DNA of 64,000 nucleotides from Pseudomonas jessenii. GTDB lineage: Bacteria; Pseudomonadota; Gammaproteobacteria; Pseudomonadales; Pseudomonadaceae. The stretch covers positions 297,311-361,310 of the forward strand of contig NZ_NIWT01000009.1 in NCBI RefSeq assembly GCF_002236115.1. The letters run 5' to 3'. Below the pieces are notes generated by a model. The model was not told the DNA's origin, ran no database searches, and worked only from the letters and a program-made list of their open reading frames with translations. Made by a program: the position numbers and the translations under genes. Shown here piece after piece: positions 28,141 through 36,482 of this stretch (within the stretch, counting starts at the first letter, position 1; every line of letters begins with the position of its first letter).

Positions 28141-28362
28141 TCAATGCAGGCTGCCAGGACTTTCGGCGCTCAATTGCGCCAGCCAGGCAGCCTTGCACTC
28201 CTCCGCTTCGTCGCGACTGGAGAACGCCGTGCCCCGGCGCTCGCCATTGAGCAACACTACCCAGCAAACCTTGCGTCCCATGGAACGAAGATTGGCAGGT
28301 ACTCCGCTGCCGATCATGACCGCGACATCAACTTTGCCTTGCATGCTGCCCCCGAACTTCAT
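28141..28362 (-). CDS. Small hypothetical protein
   Basis: A 73-residue protein, MKFGGSMQGKVDVAVMIGSG..., with SSRDEAEECKAAWLAQL near the end. The upstream Met (28362) has AGGT at -11; an internal Met at 28344 preceded by GGGGG is an alternative. No known domain. Convergent on the DUF2789 gene. Confidence 0.5.
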   Translation of the reverse strand: MKFGGSMQGKVDVAVMIGSGVPANLRSMGRKVCWVVLLNGERRGTAFSSRDEAEECKAAWLAQLSAESPGSLH

Positions 28363-28471
28363 TAGCAACCTAATTAGTAGATATGTTAATTAGTTTTCCA
28401 GCGAGGAAACAGCAAAAGCCTGCACAGGTTAATTGCAGAACTTGCAACAATCACCCGGCAGCACGGCGTTT

Positions 28472-30079
28472 CTAGCGCGGCTTTTCCGGTTTGTAACCCA
28501 GGCGCAAACCACCCCAGTGCCGGCCCTTGAGCATGATCGGCACCGAAAGATCGTGCATCAACTCTCCGGTATCACGGGTATAGGTTTGCAGCAGTACGGC
28601 CTTCTGATGGCTGCCGCAGCGGATCCCGGTGCGGTCAGCGAATTTGCGTTTGGTCCGGTTCTGCAAGGCATCGACCTGCGCGTCCCCCGTCAGCGGCTGG
28701 CTGAACACCTTGTTATGGGTCGGCACATAACCCTGTTGGGTGCAGGCGATGGCGAATACCAATCCTTCGTGACGCGGTAACAACGGTTCTTGAATCGCTG
28801 GCAAAACCTGATCGGTGTAACGGTCGAAACGCGTCTGGTACTTGGCCGGGCTGGTGTCGGGGATGACCTGGTAATTACGGTCGAACAGATCGTCGAGACT
28901 GATTCGACCGGCATCGATATCCGCTTCGAAACGCGCTGCAATCTGGCTCGCGGCGTCTCGGGCCAGGTCATAGATCCGCTGGTGATAGTCATCCAGCCCC
29001 ACTTCGGCAAGACGCTCACTGATGGTTTCGGCTTGCCCTTCCATTTGCACCGCCGCATGGGCCAGGCGCTGAGTCTGCTGGTCGCTGACCACCAGATCGC
29101 TGCGCATCTGTTCGATGGCGTGAAACAGGCTGTCGAGTTGTTCGCGGTTGGTGTCTGCCCCTTGGGCGATCTCCCCGACCTGGGACTCGACACTGGCCGC
29201 GAGACGGGCAATGTTCTCCAGATGTTGCCCCGTCCGCTCTACCTGCTCCACACCGGAGTCAAGGTCGCTGGACAGCTGGCGGATCTGCTCCACCACCTGC
29301 GCCGTGCGATGCTGGATGTCGGCCACCATCTCGCCCACCTCCCCCGTGGCGGTCGCTGTGCGTGCGGCGAGCCCGCGAACCTCGTCGGCCACCACTGCAA
29401 ACCCGCGACCGTGCTCCCCTGCCCGCGCCGCTTCTATCGCAGCGTTCAATGCCAGCAGATTGGTCTGGCTGGCGATGGATTGAATCACCAGGGTCACCCG
29501 CTGGATATCATCGCTGCGCAGGCTCAAGGCTTCGATCAGTTCACGGCTGTTGCTGGCGCGCTGGCTGAGCTGATGCATACGCGAAATGGACTCGATCAAT
29601 TCCGTACGCCCGACCACTCCGCTTTGATGAGCCTCGCTGGCGGCACTGAGCGCCTGGCGACTGAGGGTCGAGGTGGCCTGTTCGGTGGTGATCATGACCT
29701 CGGCATTGCTGACGATCTGTGCCGCCGACGTGAGCTGCGATTGCAGTTTGTCCGCCAGTTGCCGAACCGAAAACGCCACACCGGCGGCCGACAGTGCGTT
29801 ATGGCTGGTGGTGCAGGAAAGATCGCGAGTCAACGCGCCGATGGCATTGGGGTTGTCGGGGCAAGCCGCCTGCGGGGTCGCGCGCGAACGCAAACGAGGC
29901 AGCCAGATAATCAATATGGCCAGGGGCAGGCCAAGGTAGAGCGACCCATCGCCCAGTGTCATGCCACTTAACAACAGCATCAGGGCGATGCTTTGCAGCG
30001 TTGGCGTCAGCCAGCGGTTTTTCGGCAACAGCACGGGTGCGGGCACTGCCGCAACCAGAGACCCGTCTTGCGTCATCAT
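28472..30079 (-). CDS. Methyl-accepting chemotaxis protein with C-terminal sensory domain
   Basis: A 535-residue chemoreceptor. Two short membrane segments (~25-65) with almost no periplasmic loop, no HAMP domain, then the MCP signalling coiled coil. The hairpin tip has the conserved ALNAAIEAARAGEHGRGFAV and VADEVRGLAARTA. After the coiled coil (~355 on) there is a ~180-residue cytoplasmic domain ending GLRLGYKPEKPR. It contains RTGIRCGSHQKAVLLQTYTR, like a Cache/PAS-type sensor placed C-terminally. ATG at 30079 has GGGGTG five bases upstream. The ligand is unknown; it probably senses a cytoplasmic signal. Confidence 0.8.
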   Translation of the reverse strand: MMTQDGSLVAAVPAPVLLPKNRWLTPTLQSIALMLLLSGMTLGDGSLYLGLPLAILIIWLPRLRSRATPQAACPDNPNAIGALTRDLSCTTSHNALSAAGVAFSVRQLADKLQSQLTSAAQIVSNAEVMITTEQATSTLSRQALSAASEAHQSGVVGRTELIESISRMHQLSQRASNSRELIEALSLRSDDIQRVTLVIQSIASQTNLLALNAAIEAARAGEHGRGFAVVADEVRGLAARTATATGEVGEMVADIQHRTAQVVEQIRQLSSDLDSGVEQVERTGQHLENIARLAASVESQVGEIAQGADTNREQLDSLFHAIEQMRSDLVVSDQQTQRLAHAAVQMEGQAETISERLAEVGLDDYHQRIYDLARDAASQIAARFEADIDAGRISLDDLFDRNYQVIPDTSPAKYQTRFDRYTDQVLPAIQEPLLPRHEGLVFAIACTQQGYVPTHNKVFSQPLTGDAQVDALQNRTKRKFADRTGIRCGSHQKAVLLQTYTRDTGELMHDLSVPIMLKGRHWGGLRLGYKPEKPR

Positions 30080-30209
30080 CGTCACCCCGTAAAGCTTCTA
30101 ATTGTTGTCTTCGCATTAAACGCCACCATAAAGCCATTATCCATGAGCCTTTAGTCGCGAACGTTGCAGCAGATCAATAGAAGAACCGGGAAATCGAAGA
30201 CGGCAGAAA

Positions 30210-30278
30210 ACAAAGATCGCAGCCTGCAACAGCGCCCTACTTCAATTGCGTAGGAGCTGCCGCAGGCTGCGATCTTTT
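30210..30278. repeat. Inverted repeat of the GGAGCTGCCGCAGGCTGCGATC class
   Basis: AAAGATCGCAGCCTG on the left pairs with CAGGCTGCGATCTTT on the right across a short spacer. Same family as the element at 24831-24917; it can end the DksA-like transcript. Confidence 0.75.
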
Positions 30279-30314
30279 CAAGGCAGCCCGGATTAACGGG
30301 GCTGCCCCACAGAA

Positions 30315-30719
30315 TCAGGCCTGACGCTGGTGCTTGTCGATTTGCTCGTGACGTTCCTGAGCTTCGATGCAGTACTTGGTGGTCGGGCTGATCAGCAGGC
30401 GCTTGAGGCCAATCGGCTCGCCGCTGTCGTCGCACCAGCCGAAGCTGTCTTCCTTGATGCGTTCCAGCGCTTGTTCCAACTGAGGCAGCATGCGCTGATC
30501 GCGATCGATCGCATTCACCAGCCAGGTGCGCTCTTCTTCGACCGAAGCCGCGTCTGCCGGATCGGCCGGGGTGTCCAGGCTTTCGATGGCGATGCGGTTC
30601 TGTTCGATGCGCTCATGGGTTTCGACTTTCATGTTCTGCAACAGCTCGGAGAAAAAAGCATGTTGCTCGGCATTCATGTAGTCATCCGCCGGCATGGCCA
30701 GCAACTTGTCCTTTGTCAT
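30315..30719 (-). CDS. DksA/TraR-family RNA polymerase-binding protein lacking two zinc-ligand cysteines
   Basis: A 134-residue DksA homologue. The coiled-coil tip keeps the DxxDxA motif (D53, D56, A58) that reaches into the RNA polymerase secondary channel. The globular part is GEPIGLKRLLISPTTKYC. Canonical DksA has C-x2-C and C-x2-C; here they read C96-x2-S99 and C117-x2-A120, so only two of the four zinc ligands remain. This resembles the zinc-independent DksA2 type of P. aeruginosa, but the neighbours are not a Zur-type zinc-starvation cluster. It probably modulates transcription with ppGpp. ATG at 30719 chosen by homology; the upstream frame is not plausible. Confidence 0.8.
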   Translation of the reverse strand: MTKDKLLAMPADDYMNAEQHAFFSELLQNMKVETHERIEQNRIAIESLDTPADPADAASVEEERTWLVNAIDRDQRMLPQLEQALERIKEDSFGWCDDSGEPIGLKRLLISPTTKYCIEAQERHEQIDKHQRQA

Positions 30720-31089
30720 TGATATCTCTATAAAAAAACGTGCATTAAGGCGAATAAGGGAGCGTTCCGGCAGGCCTGGGCAGGCCATCGGAAAGGCGCC
30801 GTTTGTTCCAAGCGCCACCCGGCACTCAATTTACGAGGGGCGGCAGTCTAAGGCCGACTTGAGGCCTCAGCAACTGAAAAGACAGCGAATTTGTCCGACA
30901 AAGCCCTGAAAATGCTCTACGGCAGGCTTTGAGGCGGTAATCGGAGTGCGTTTATAGCAAGAAATTCAATCGAGCGGCTGTATATAGATGACAAACGGCC
31001 TGGACCGGGCATTTTTCACTGTCATTTGCAGGGCTGCGAACCTCAGCTAAGGTTGTCCCTCCCGAAATGGCCATATAAAGGAAAGGACC
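30720..31089. other. Intergenic stretch between the DksA-like and GST genes
   Basis: No gene supported. It should contain the divergent promoters of both flanking genes. A 10-bp palindrome TGAGGCCTCA lies at 30860-30869. No terminator or repeat recognised. Confidence 0.4.
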
Positions 31090-31695
31090 ATGAAGCTGAT
31101 CGGTATGCTGGATTCGCCCTACGTACGGCGCGCCGCCATTTCTGCCAAATGCCTGGGAATCACGCTGGAACATCAATCGGTCTCGGTGTTCCGCCACTTC
31201 GAACAATTCCAGCAGATCAACCCGGTGGTCAAGGCGCCCACCCTGGTGCTGGATGACGGTGAAGTGTTGATGGACTCGACGCTGATCATCGACTACCTGG
31301 AAACCCTGGCCAACAAAAGCCTGATGCCCGTCGAACCGCGCCGGCGCCTGCGCGCGTTGCGCCTGATCGGCCTGGCCCTGACCGCCTGCGAAAAATCCGT
31401 GCAGCTTTACTACGAGCGCAACCTGCGGCCTGCAGAGATTCAATTCGAACCCTGGGTGCAGCGGGTCGAAGGACAGCTGACGGCGGCCTATTCAGCGCTG
31501 GAGCGGGAGCTGGAAAAGCAGCCGCTGAAGACTGACGGTCCGATTGAGCAGGACGGCATCACGCTGGCGGTGGCCTGGAGCTTCACCAATCTGGTGGTGC
31601 CGGACCAGGTGAGTGCGGCGCAGTTTCCGCGGATCGCAGCGTTCACGAAGTATGCCGAGGAACTAGAGGTGTTTGTCAGTACGCCGATTGACTGA
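31090..31695 (+). CDS. Glutathione S-transferase family protein
   Basis: A 201-residue GST. The thioredoxin-like N-terminal domain (1-80) contains SPYVRRAA (active-site Ser region), the cis-Pro VKAPTL and the glutathione-contact DSTLIIDYLE. An all-helical C-terminal domain follows. GGAAAGGACC before the ATG is a good ribosome-binding site. It probably conjugates electrophiles with glutathione; a REP pair follows. Confidence 0.85.
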   Translation: MKLIGMLDSPYVRRAAISAKCLGITLEHQSVSVFRHFEQFQQINPVVKAPTLVLDDGEVLMDSTLIIDYLETLANKSLMPVEPRRRLRALRLIGLALTACEKSVQLYYERNLRPAEIQFEPWVQRVEGQLTAAYSALERELEKQPLKTDGPIEQDGITLAVAWSFTNLVVPDQVSAAQFPRIAAFTKYAEELEVFVSTPID

Positions 31696-31718
31696 CAGAT
31701 TCGTTTTGCCTGATCTGC

Positions 31719-31819
31719 CGTCATCGCGAGCAAGCTCGCTCCCACAGTAATTTTCGTCGTACGCGGGCTTTGTGTTCGACATCAATCCGTTGTGGGAGCG
31801 AGCTTGCTCGCGATGGCGT
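31719..31819. repeat. Inverted REP pair
   Basis: REP palindromes at about 31721-31747 and 31790-31817 in opposite orientation. A half-element (CTATCGCGAGCTAG) remains at 31855-31868. Confidence 0.9.
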
Positions 31820-31951
31820 CGTGTCAGTCGACACATGAATTGCCTGTCAGCCCGCTATCGCGAGCTAGATGAAAGTTAATTTATTAAGTCGCGGGCAATT
31901 CTTGGCAAAATGCTCGCAACTTCGTATTGAACTGCTTATCAGGCCAGCCCT

Positions 31952-32635
31952 ATGACCCGCATCTTGACCATCGAAGACGACGCCGTGACCGCCCGGGAGA
32001 TTGTCGCCGAACTGAGTAGCCACGGCCTGGACGTCGACTGGGTCGACAATGGCCGCGAAGGGCTGGAGCGTGCGGTCAGCGGCAACTACGACCTGATCAC
32101 CCTCGACCGCATGTTGCCCGAGCTCGATGGCCTGGCGATCGTCACCACGCTGCGGACCATGGGCGTGGCCACGCCGATCCTGATGATCAGCGCGCTGTCC
32201 GACGTCGATGAACGCGTGCGCGGCCTGCGCGCCGGCGGCGACGACTACCTGACCAAACCCTTCGCCACCGATGAAATGGCCGCCCGGGTTGAAGTCCTGC
32301 TGCGCCGGCAGAACACCGTGACCGCCCAGGCCACCACTTTGCGAGTGGCGGATCTGGAACTGAACCTGATCAGCCACGAAGCCAGTCGCGACGGTCAGCT
32401 GCTGACGCTGTTGCCCACCGAGTACAAACTGCTGGAATTCCTGATGCGCAACACCGGGCAAATCCTCTCGCGGATGATGATTTTCGAAGAGGTCTGGGGT
32501 TACCACTTCGATCCCGGCACCAACCTGATCGACGTACACATCGGCCGTCTGCGCAAGAAGATCGACCCGCCTGGCAATGCCCCACTGATTCGGACCGTGC
32601 GAGGCTCGGGTTATGTCATTGCCGAACCCGTCTAA
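31952..32635 (+). CDS. OmpR/PhoB-family response regulator
   Basis: A 227-residue regulator: receiver domain 1-115 with D52 (phosphoacceptor) and K101, and a winged-helix C-terminal domain with LLPTEYKLLEFLMRNTGQIL and the wing RTVRGSGYVI. Overlaps the kinase gene by 23 bases. Target genes are not evident from the neighbourhood. Confidence 0.9.
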   Translation: MTRILTIEDDAVTAREIVAELSSHGLDVDWVDNGREGLERAVSGNYDLITLDRMLPELDGLAIVTTLRTMGVATPILMISALSDVDERVRGLRAGGDDYLTKPFATDEMAARVEVLLRRQNTVTAQATTLRVADLELNLISHEASRDGQLLTLLPTEYKLLEFLMRNTGQILSRMMIFEEVWGYHFDPGTNLIDVHIGRLRKKIDPPGNAPLIRTVRGSGYVIAEPV

Positions 32636-34016
32636 AGGCTGGCGCTCTTCCAGCAGCCGTCTGCTGGCGCTCTACAGTTCGCTGTTTGTGATCTGGAGCG
32701 GGATTCTCATGGGGGTCATGTACTACGAGGTTTCCGCTTACCTGGACAACCTGGCCAAGCATTCGCTGATGCAACGCCAGCACCTGTTTTCACGCTTCTC
32801 CGGCGAGCAACTGGTGGACGCCCTCGCCGTCAGCATGACCTTCGACATCCGCGGCATCGACGCCTACGGCCTGTTCGATGCCCGGCACCATTACCTCAGC
32901 GGCGCCCTGCGCTACATTCCGAACGGCTTGCCACTCGATGGCAAGATCCACATGTTGCGCGATTGCGATGCCTCCGGCGACAGCGACGAGCAGACGCTGC
33001 CCGCCGACAGTTGTGACGCCGTGGCGACCCGCACCCTCGACGGCCGCTGGCTGGTGCTGGTGCGCGACAACGGTTCGTTGTTTGCCGTGACCCGGATCAT
33101 CCTTCACGCCTTGTTCTGGGGTGTGACCCTGACCATCGTGCCGGGCATCGTCGGCTGGTATTTGCTGCGCCGCCGCCCGTTGCGGCGCATTCGCGGGATT
33201 CAGGCCAGTGCCGAGGCCATCGTCGCCGGCGACCTGAGCCGACGCTTGCCACTGTCCAATCGGCGTGACGAACTGGACATGCTCGCCGCCATCGTCAACG
33301 CCATGCTCGAACGCATCGAGCGCTTGATGAACGAGGTCAAGGGCGTGTGCGACAACATCGCCCATGACCTGCGCACGCCCCTGACCCGTCTGCGCGCGCA
33401 GCTTTACCGCATGCAGCAACAAGCCGGCGAAGGCTCGCCGCAGGCCATGCAACTGGACCTGGTGCTGGCCGAGGCCGATACGCTGATGGCACGTTTCCGA
33501 GGCTTGCTGCGGATCTCCGAGCTGGAAGATCGTCAGCGTCGCTCCGGTTTCGTCCAAGTGGACCCGGTGGCGTTGCTGCAAGAACTGCATGAGTTCTACC
33601 TGCCCCTGGCGGAAGACGATGACCTGGTGTTCCAACTTCACCTGCCCGCGTCATTGCCGCCCCTTAATGGCGACCGCGCGCTGATGTTCGAAGCGGTGGC
33701 GAACCTGCTCAGCAACTCGATCAAATTCACCCCGCCCGGCGGCGCAGTGATCCTGCGGGGGATCAATGATGGCGGGCACACGCGAATCGAAGTACTCGAC
33801 TCCGGCCCGGGCATTCCCGAAGCGGAACGTGAAGCGGTGTTCCAGCGCTTCTATCGCGCCGAGGCGGGCAATCACAAAAGCGGCTTCGGGCTGGGGCTAT
33901 CCATCGTCGCGGCGATTGTCAGTCTGCATGGGTTTACCCTGGAAGTGGGCAGCAGCGAACTGGGTGGCGCGCGGCTGGTGCTTGATTGTCGGGAGAGTCT
34001 GATTCCCCCGGCCTGA
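32613..34016 (+). CDS. Sensor histidine kinase paired with the OmpR-type regulator
   Basis: A 467-residue inner-membrane kinase. Membrane segments at ~20-40 and ~165-185 flank a periplasmic domain of ~125 residues with two Cys (C118 and C134), which could form a disulphide. A HAMP linker follows (LRRRPLRRIRGIQASAEAI). Phosphoacceptor H251 in DNIAHDLRTPLTRLR; ATPase motifs NLLSNSIKF, DSGPGIP and GFGLGLSIV. It autophosphorylates and transfers to the regulator encoded just upstream. Confidence 0.88.
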   Translation: MSLPNPSKGWRSSSSRLLALYSSLFVIWSGILMGVMYYEVSAYLDNLAKHSLMQRQHLFSRFSGEQLVDALAVSMTFDIRGIDAYGLFDARHHYLSGALRYIPNGLPLDGKIHMLRDCDASGDSDEQTLPADSCDAVATRTLDGRWLVLVRDNGSLFAVTRIILHALFWGVTLTIVPGIVGWYLLRRRPLRRIRGIQASAEAIVAGDLSRRLPLSNRRDELDMLAAIVNAMLERIERLMNEVKGVCDNIAHDLRTPLTRLRAQLYRMQQQAGEGSPQAMQLDLVLAEADTLMARFRGLLRISELEDRQRRSGFVQVDPVALLQELHEFYLPLAEDDDLVFQLHLPASLPPLNGDRALMFEAVANLLSNSIKFTPPGGAVILRGINDGGHTRIEVLDSGPGIPEAEREAVFQRFYRAEAGNHKSGFGLGLSIVAAIVSLHGFTLEVGSSELGGARLVLDCRESLIPPA

Positions 34017-34043
34017 TAAAAATCTGCCTGAACTGACACAAAA

Positions 34044-34207
34044 CCTGTGGGAGCGAGCTTGCTCGCGATGGCGATCCGTCAGGCAATGATGATTCGCCTG
34101 ACACTACGCTATCGCGAGCAAGCTCGCTCCCACAGTTGATTGATGTCGTACGCAGCATTTTTGCTCACTGGAATCCAGTGTGGGAGCGAGCCTGCTCGCG
34201 ATGGCGG
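34044..34207. repeat. Cluster of three REP elements
   Basis: REP palindromes at 34044-34072 (+), 34107-34135 (inverted) and 34178-34207 (+), after the histidine-kinase stop. The first two form an inverted pair; the third is a lone copy with the GAGCCTGCTCGC variant. Confidence 0.9.
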
Positions 34208-34250
34208 TACCTGTTTAAAGCACATGTTTAACGGCTGTCAGCGTAACTTG

Positions 34251-34337
34251 ATGAAAGCTACAACGCCTTGCGCCATTGCCTACGGTTACGCCAGAATCCG
34301 CCGGCTTACGCGCCTTGAGTCCGGGCATTATCGTTAG
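34251..34337 (+). CDS. Possible 28-codon leader ORF upstream of DUF6124 gene
   Basis: ATG at 34251 opens a frame of 28 codons starting MKATTPCAIAYGYARIRRLT and ending HYR before TAG, immediately upstream of the structured leader. There is no clear Shine-Dalgarno. It may be a leader peptide, or a conserved part of the element without translation. Confidence 0.25.
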   Translation: MKATTPCAIAYGYARIRRLTRLESGHYR

Positions 34338-34339
34338 CC

Positions 34340-34550
34340 GGTCGCTGAAAAACAGCGATCGGGTTTGGTAGCCCGGAGTACTGCGCGTAGCGCCACTTCA
34401 AGCAGTTGCTGCTTTTATGGTTGTCATGCGCAGGGCCTCTTCGGGGGCGCCGGTTCCAGTACTCCGGTCTACCAACCTGTGCATGGCCACCGCCCTTCGT
34501 TTGGTAGCGAAAGTGATGGCTCCAATTTTTACAGTACTGGAGTTCTATCG
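34340..34550 (+). promoter_or_regulatory. Structured RNA leader with alternative pairings, upstream of the DUF6124 gene
   Basis: Hairpin 1: GGTCGCTG pairs with CAGCGATC (34340-34360). Hairpin 2: GGTTTGGTAGCCCGGAGTAC (34362-34381, extending to 34383) pairs over ~20 positions with the strand at 34457-34477, which ends TCTACCAACC. A small AGCAG/CTGCT hairpin (34401-34413) sits in the loop. The Shine-Dalgarno GGAG (34539-34542) lies in AGTACTGGAGT, which can instead pair with CCAGTACT and ACTCC of the same 34456-34465 strand. The two folds exclude each other: one hides the Shine-Dalgarno, one frees it. This is the design of a translational switch; ligand and transcription start are unknown. Confidence 0.55.
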
Positions 34551-34913
34551 ATGATCAAACCAACACCCAACCCCTCGGTAACAGATCCCGCCTCCCCCTA
34601 CGAAAGCCCCGACTCAAAACAATTCCACGAAGCCGCCGAACGCGCCCTCAATCACTACCTCAACCCCGCCGCCAACATCATGGCCACGCCCCACAAACCG
34701 TCCACGATGTTCACCATCAACCCCGACATCGACACCGAAACCCTGCTGGCCCACGCCTGCGAGTCGCTGGCCTCAGCCAATGTGATGACCAACGATCTGG
34801 CGGGTTTTCTTGAGGGCTCGCACCGCAACACACTGCTGGGCATTGCACAGGTCATCATGCTGGGTGAATTGGCGGTGAACCGGGCGCTGGATCGACTTGA
34901 TCCGCCTGAGTAA
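34551..34913 (+). CDS. DUF6124 family protein
   Basis: A 120-residue soluble protein. FTINPDIDTETLLAHACESL and IAQVIMLGELAVNRALDR match the DUF6124 (formerly DUF3077-like) family, small Pseudomonas proteins of unknown function, often in several copies per genome. ATG at 34551 is preceded by GGAG at -9, which falls in the structured leader. A short dyad AGTAAAGC/GCTTTACT (34909-34940) spans the stop and may end the transcript. Confidence 0.75.
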   Translation: MIKPTPNPSVTDPASPYESPDSKQFHEAAERALNHYLNPAANIMATPHKPSTMFTINPDIDTETLLAHACESLASANVMTNDLAGFLEGSHRNTLLGIAQVIMLGELAVNRALDRLDPPE

Positions 34914-34972
34914 AGCTCCTACAGGGTTTGGTGCTTTACTGAAAAGATCCCAGCCCCCACCGAGCCATCACC

Positions 34973-35893
34973 ATGAACCGCAACGACCTGCGCCGCGTGG
35001 ACATGAACCTGCTGGTGATTTTCGAAACCCTGATGTTCGAGAAGAACCTGACCCGGGCCGGGGAAAAGCTGTTCCTCGGCCAGCCTGCCGTCAGCGCATC
35101 GCTGGCAAAATTGCGCGATCTGTTCGACGATCCGTTGCTGGTGCGCAATGGACGCACCCTGGAGCCGACGCTGCGGGCATTGCAGATTCTCAAGGAATTG
35201 CAGCCGGCAATGGACACCATTTCCGGGGCGGTCAGCCGGGCCAAGGATTTCGAGCCCTCCACCAGCCGCGATGTGTTTCGTATCGGACTGTCCGACGACG
35301 CCGAATTCGGACTGTTTCCGCCACTGCTCAAGCAGATTCGTGAAGAAGCGCAGAACGTGGTCGTGGTGGTGCGCCGAGTGAATTTCCTGCTGATGCCGTC
35401 GATGCTGGCCAGCGGCGAGATTTCCGTCGGCATCAGCTACACCACGGAATTGCCGGCCAATGCCAAGCGCAAGAAATTGCGCGACTTGAGCGTGAAGATC
35501 CTGCGTGGCGATGACCGCCCCGGCCCGTTGACCCTGGACGAGTTCTGCGAACGCCCTCACGCGCTGGTGTCGTTTTCCGGGGATCTGAGCGGCGCCATCG
35601 ACAATGACCTGGCGCGGATCGGCCGTTCGCGCCGGGTGGTGCTGGCGGTGCCACAGTTCGCGGGGTTGCGGGCCTTGCTGGCGGGCACCGACATGCTCGC
35701 CACCGTGCCGGATTACGCGGCCAATGCGTTGATCGAAGGCAGCAGTCGTTTACGGGCGGACGATGCACCGTTTGATATCAACCTGTCCGAACTGTCGATG
35801 GTCTGGAACGGGGTCAACGATAACGATCCGGCAGAACGCTGGTTGCGCTCGAAAATTGCACAGCACATGGCGGCGCCACTATCGGGGCATTGA
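34973..35893 (+). CDS. LysR-type transcriptional regulator
   Basis: A 306-residue regulator: winged helix at 1-65 (LTRAGEKLFLGQPAVSASLA) and the LysR substrate-binding fold from ~95. RRVDMNLLVIFETL is the usual start for the NodD/LeuO-like branch. Its last 80 bases overlap, antisense, the 3' end of the convergent DinB gene. Confidence 0.85.
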   Translation: MNRNDLRRVDMNLLVIFETLMFEKNLTRAGEKLFLGQPAVSASLAKLRDLFDDPLLVRNGRTLEPTLRALQILKELQPAMDTISGAVSRAKDFEPSTSRDVFRIGLSDDAEFGLFPPLLKQIREEAQNVVVVVRRVNFLLMPSMLASGEISVGISYTTELPANAKRKKLRDLSVKILRGDDRPGPLTLDEFCERPHALVSFSGDLSGAIDNDLARIGRSRRVVLAVPQFAGLRALLAGTDMLATVPDYAANALIEGSSRLRADDAPFDINLSELSMVWNGVNDNDPAERWLRSKIAQHMAAPLSGH

Positions 35894-36410
35894 TCGACTG
35901 CAGGAGCACCGGCTCGGACTCGCGCAGGTACACCGGCATGTCGGTCACCGGTGGCATGGCCGGAATCTCGAAGTACATCTGCACCACCCAGCCACGGTGA
36001 TAGCTGGCGTGGTTGACCACGTGCATCAGCATCGCGCCGGCACTCATGGTGCCGCTTTCGCCTGAGACAAAGGTGAATTCCAGGGGCTTGTCCAGGGAGG
36101 CATCGGTTTGCCGGGCACTCCAGTCGCAGTACCAGCGATCGATGTTTTTTTGCGCCATGCGCAGTTCGGACAGATCGGCATGCAGCAGGTCGTGTGAAGT
36201 CTTGAAGCCATGCCCCCGGCCTTCAAGGTGCGCCTGCCAGATGCAATCGACCACGTACACGTGATTGAGGGTGCCAATCATGTTTTTGAACACCGACACC
36301 CGTTCTTTTTTGACTTCGCCCGGAGGGAGCGCCGCGAGGCTGTCAAAGAGGCGCTGATTGGCCCAGCGCTTGTAATCGGCCAGCAGGCAGGCAGTGCGTA
36401 CGGTGATCAT
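35814..36410 (-). CDS. DinB-family protein
   Basis: A 198-residue member of the DinB/YfiT four-helix family, often thiol-dependent metalloenzymes. Candidate metal-site His are in LNHVYVVDCIWQAH (~49-61) and HVVNHASYHRG (~130-140), the expected three-His arrangement. The final ~25 residues are translated from the strand opposite the LysR gene's end and are not typical family sequence. Substrate unknown. Confidence 0.75.
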   Translation of the reverse strand: MITVRTACLLADYKRWANQRLFDSLAALPPGEVKKERVSVFKNMIGTLNHVYVVDCIWQAHLEGRGHGFKTSHDLLHADLSELRMAQKNIDRWYCDWSARQTDASLDKPLEFTFVSGESGTMSAGAMLMHVVNHASYHRGWVVQMYFEIPAMPPVTDMPVYLRESEPVLLQSINAPIVAPPCAVQFSSATSVLPDRYR

Positions 36411-36482
36411 CAGAGTTCTCCGATGGCAGTAAGCGCATCCCCTAGCATAGACCCGATGGCCACAAAGCAGCGCCAGCCCTGA

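Noticed and set aside
34365..34550. N-terminal extension of the DUF6124 protein
   Set aside because: The frame is open, but it runs through the structured leader. The family starts at the ATG at 34551, which has its own Shine-Dalgarno.
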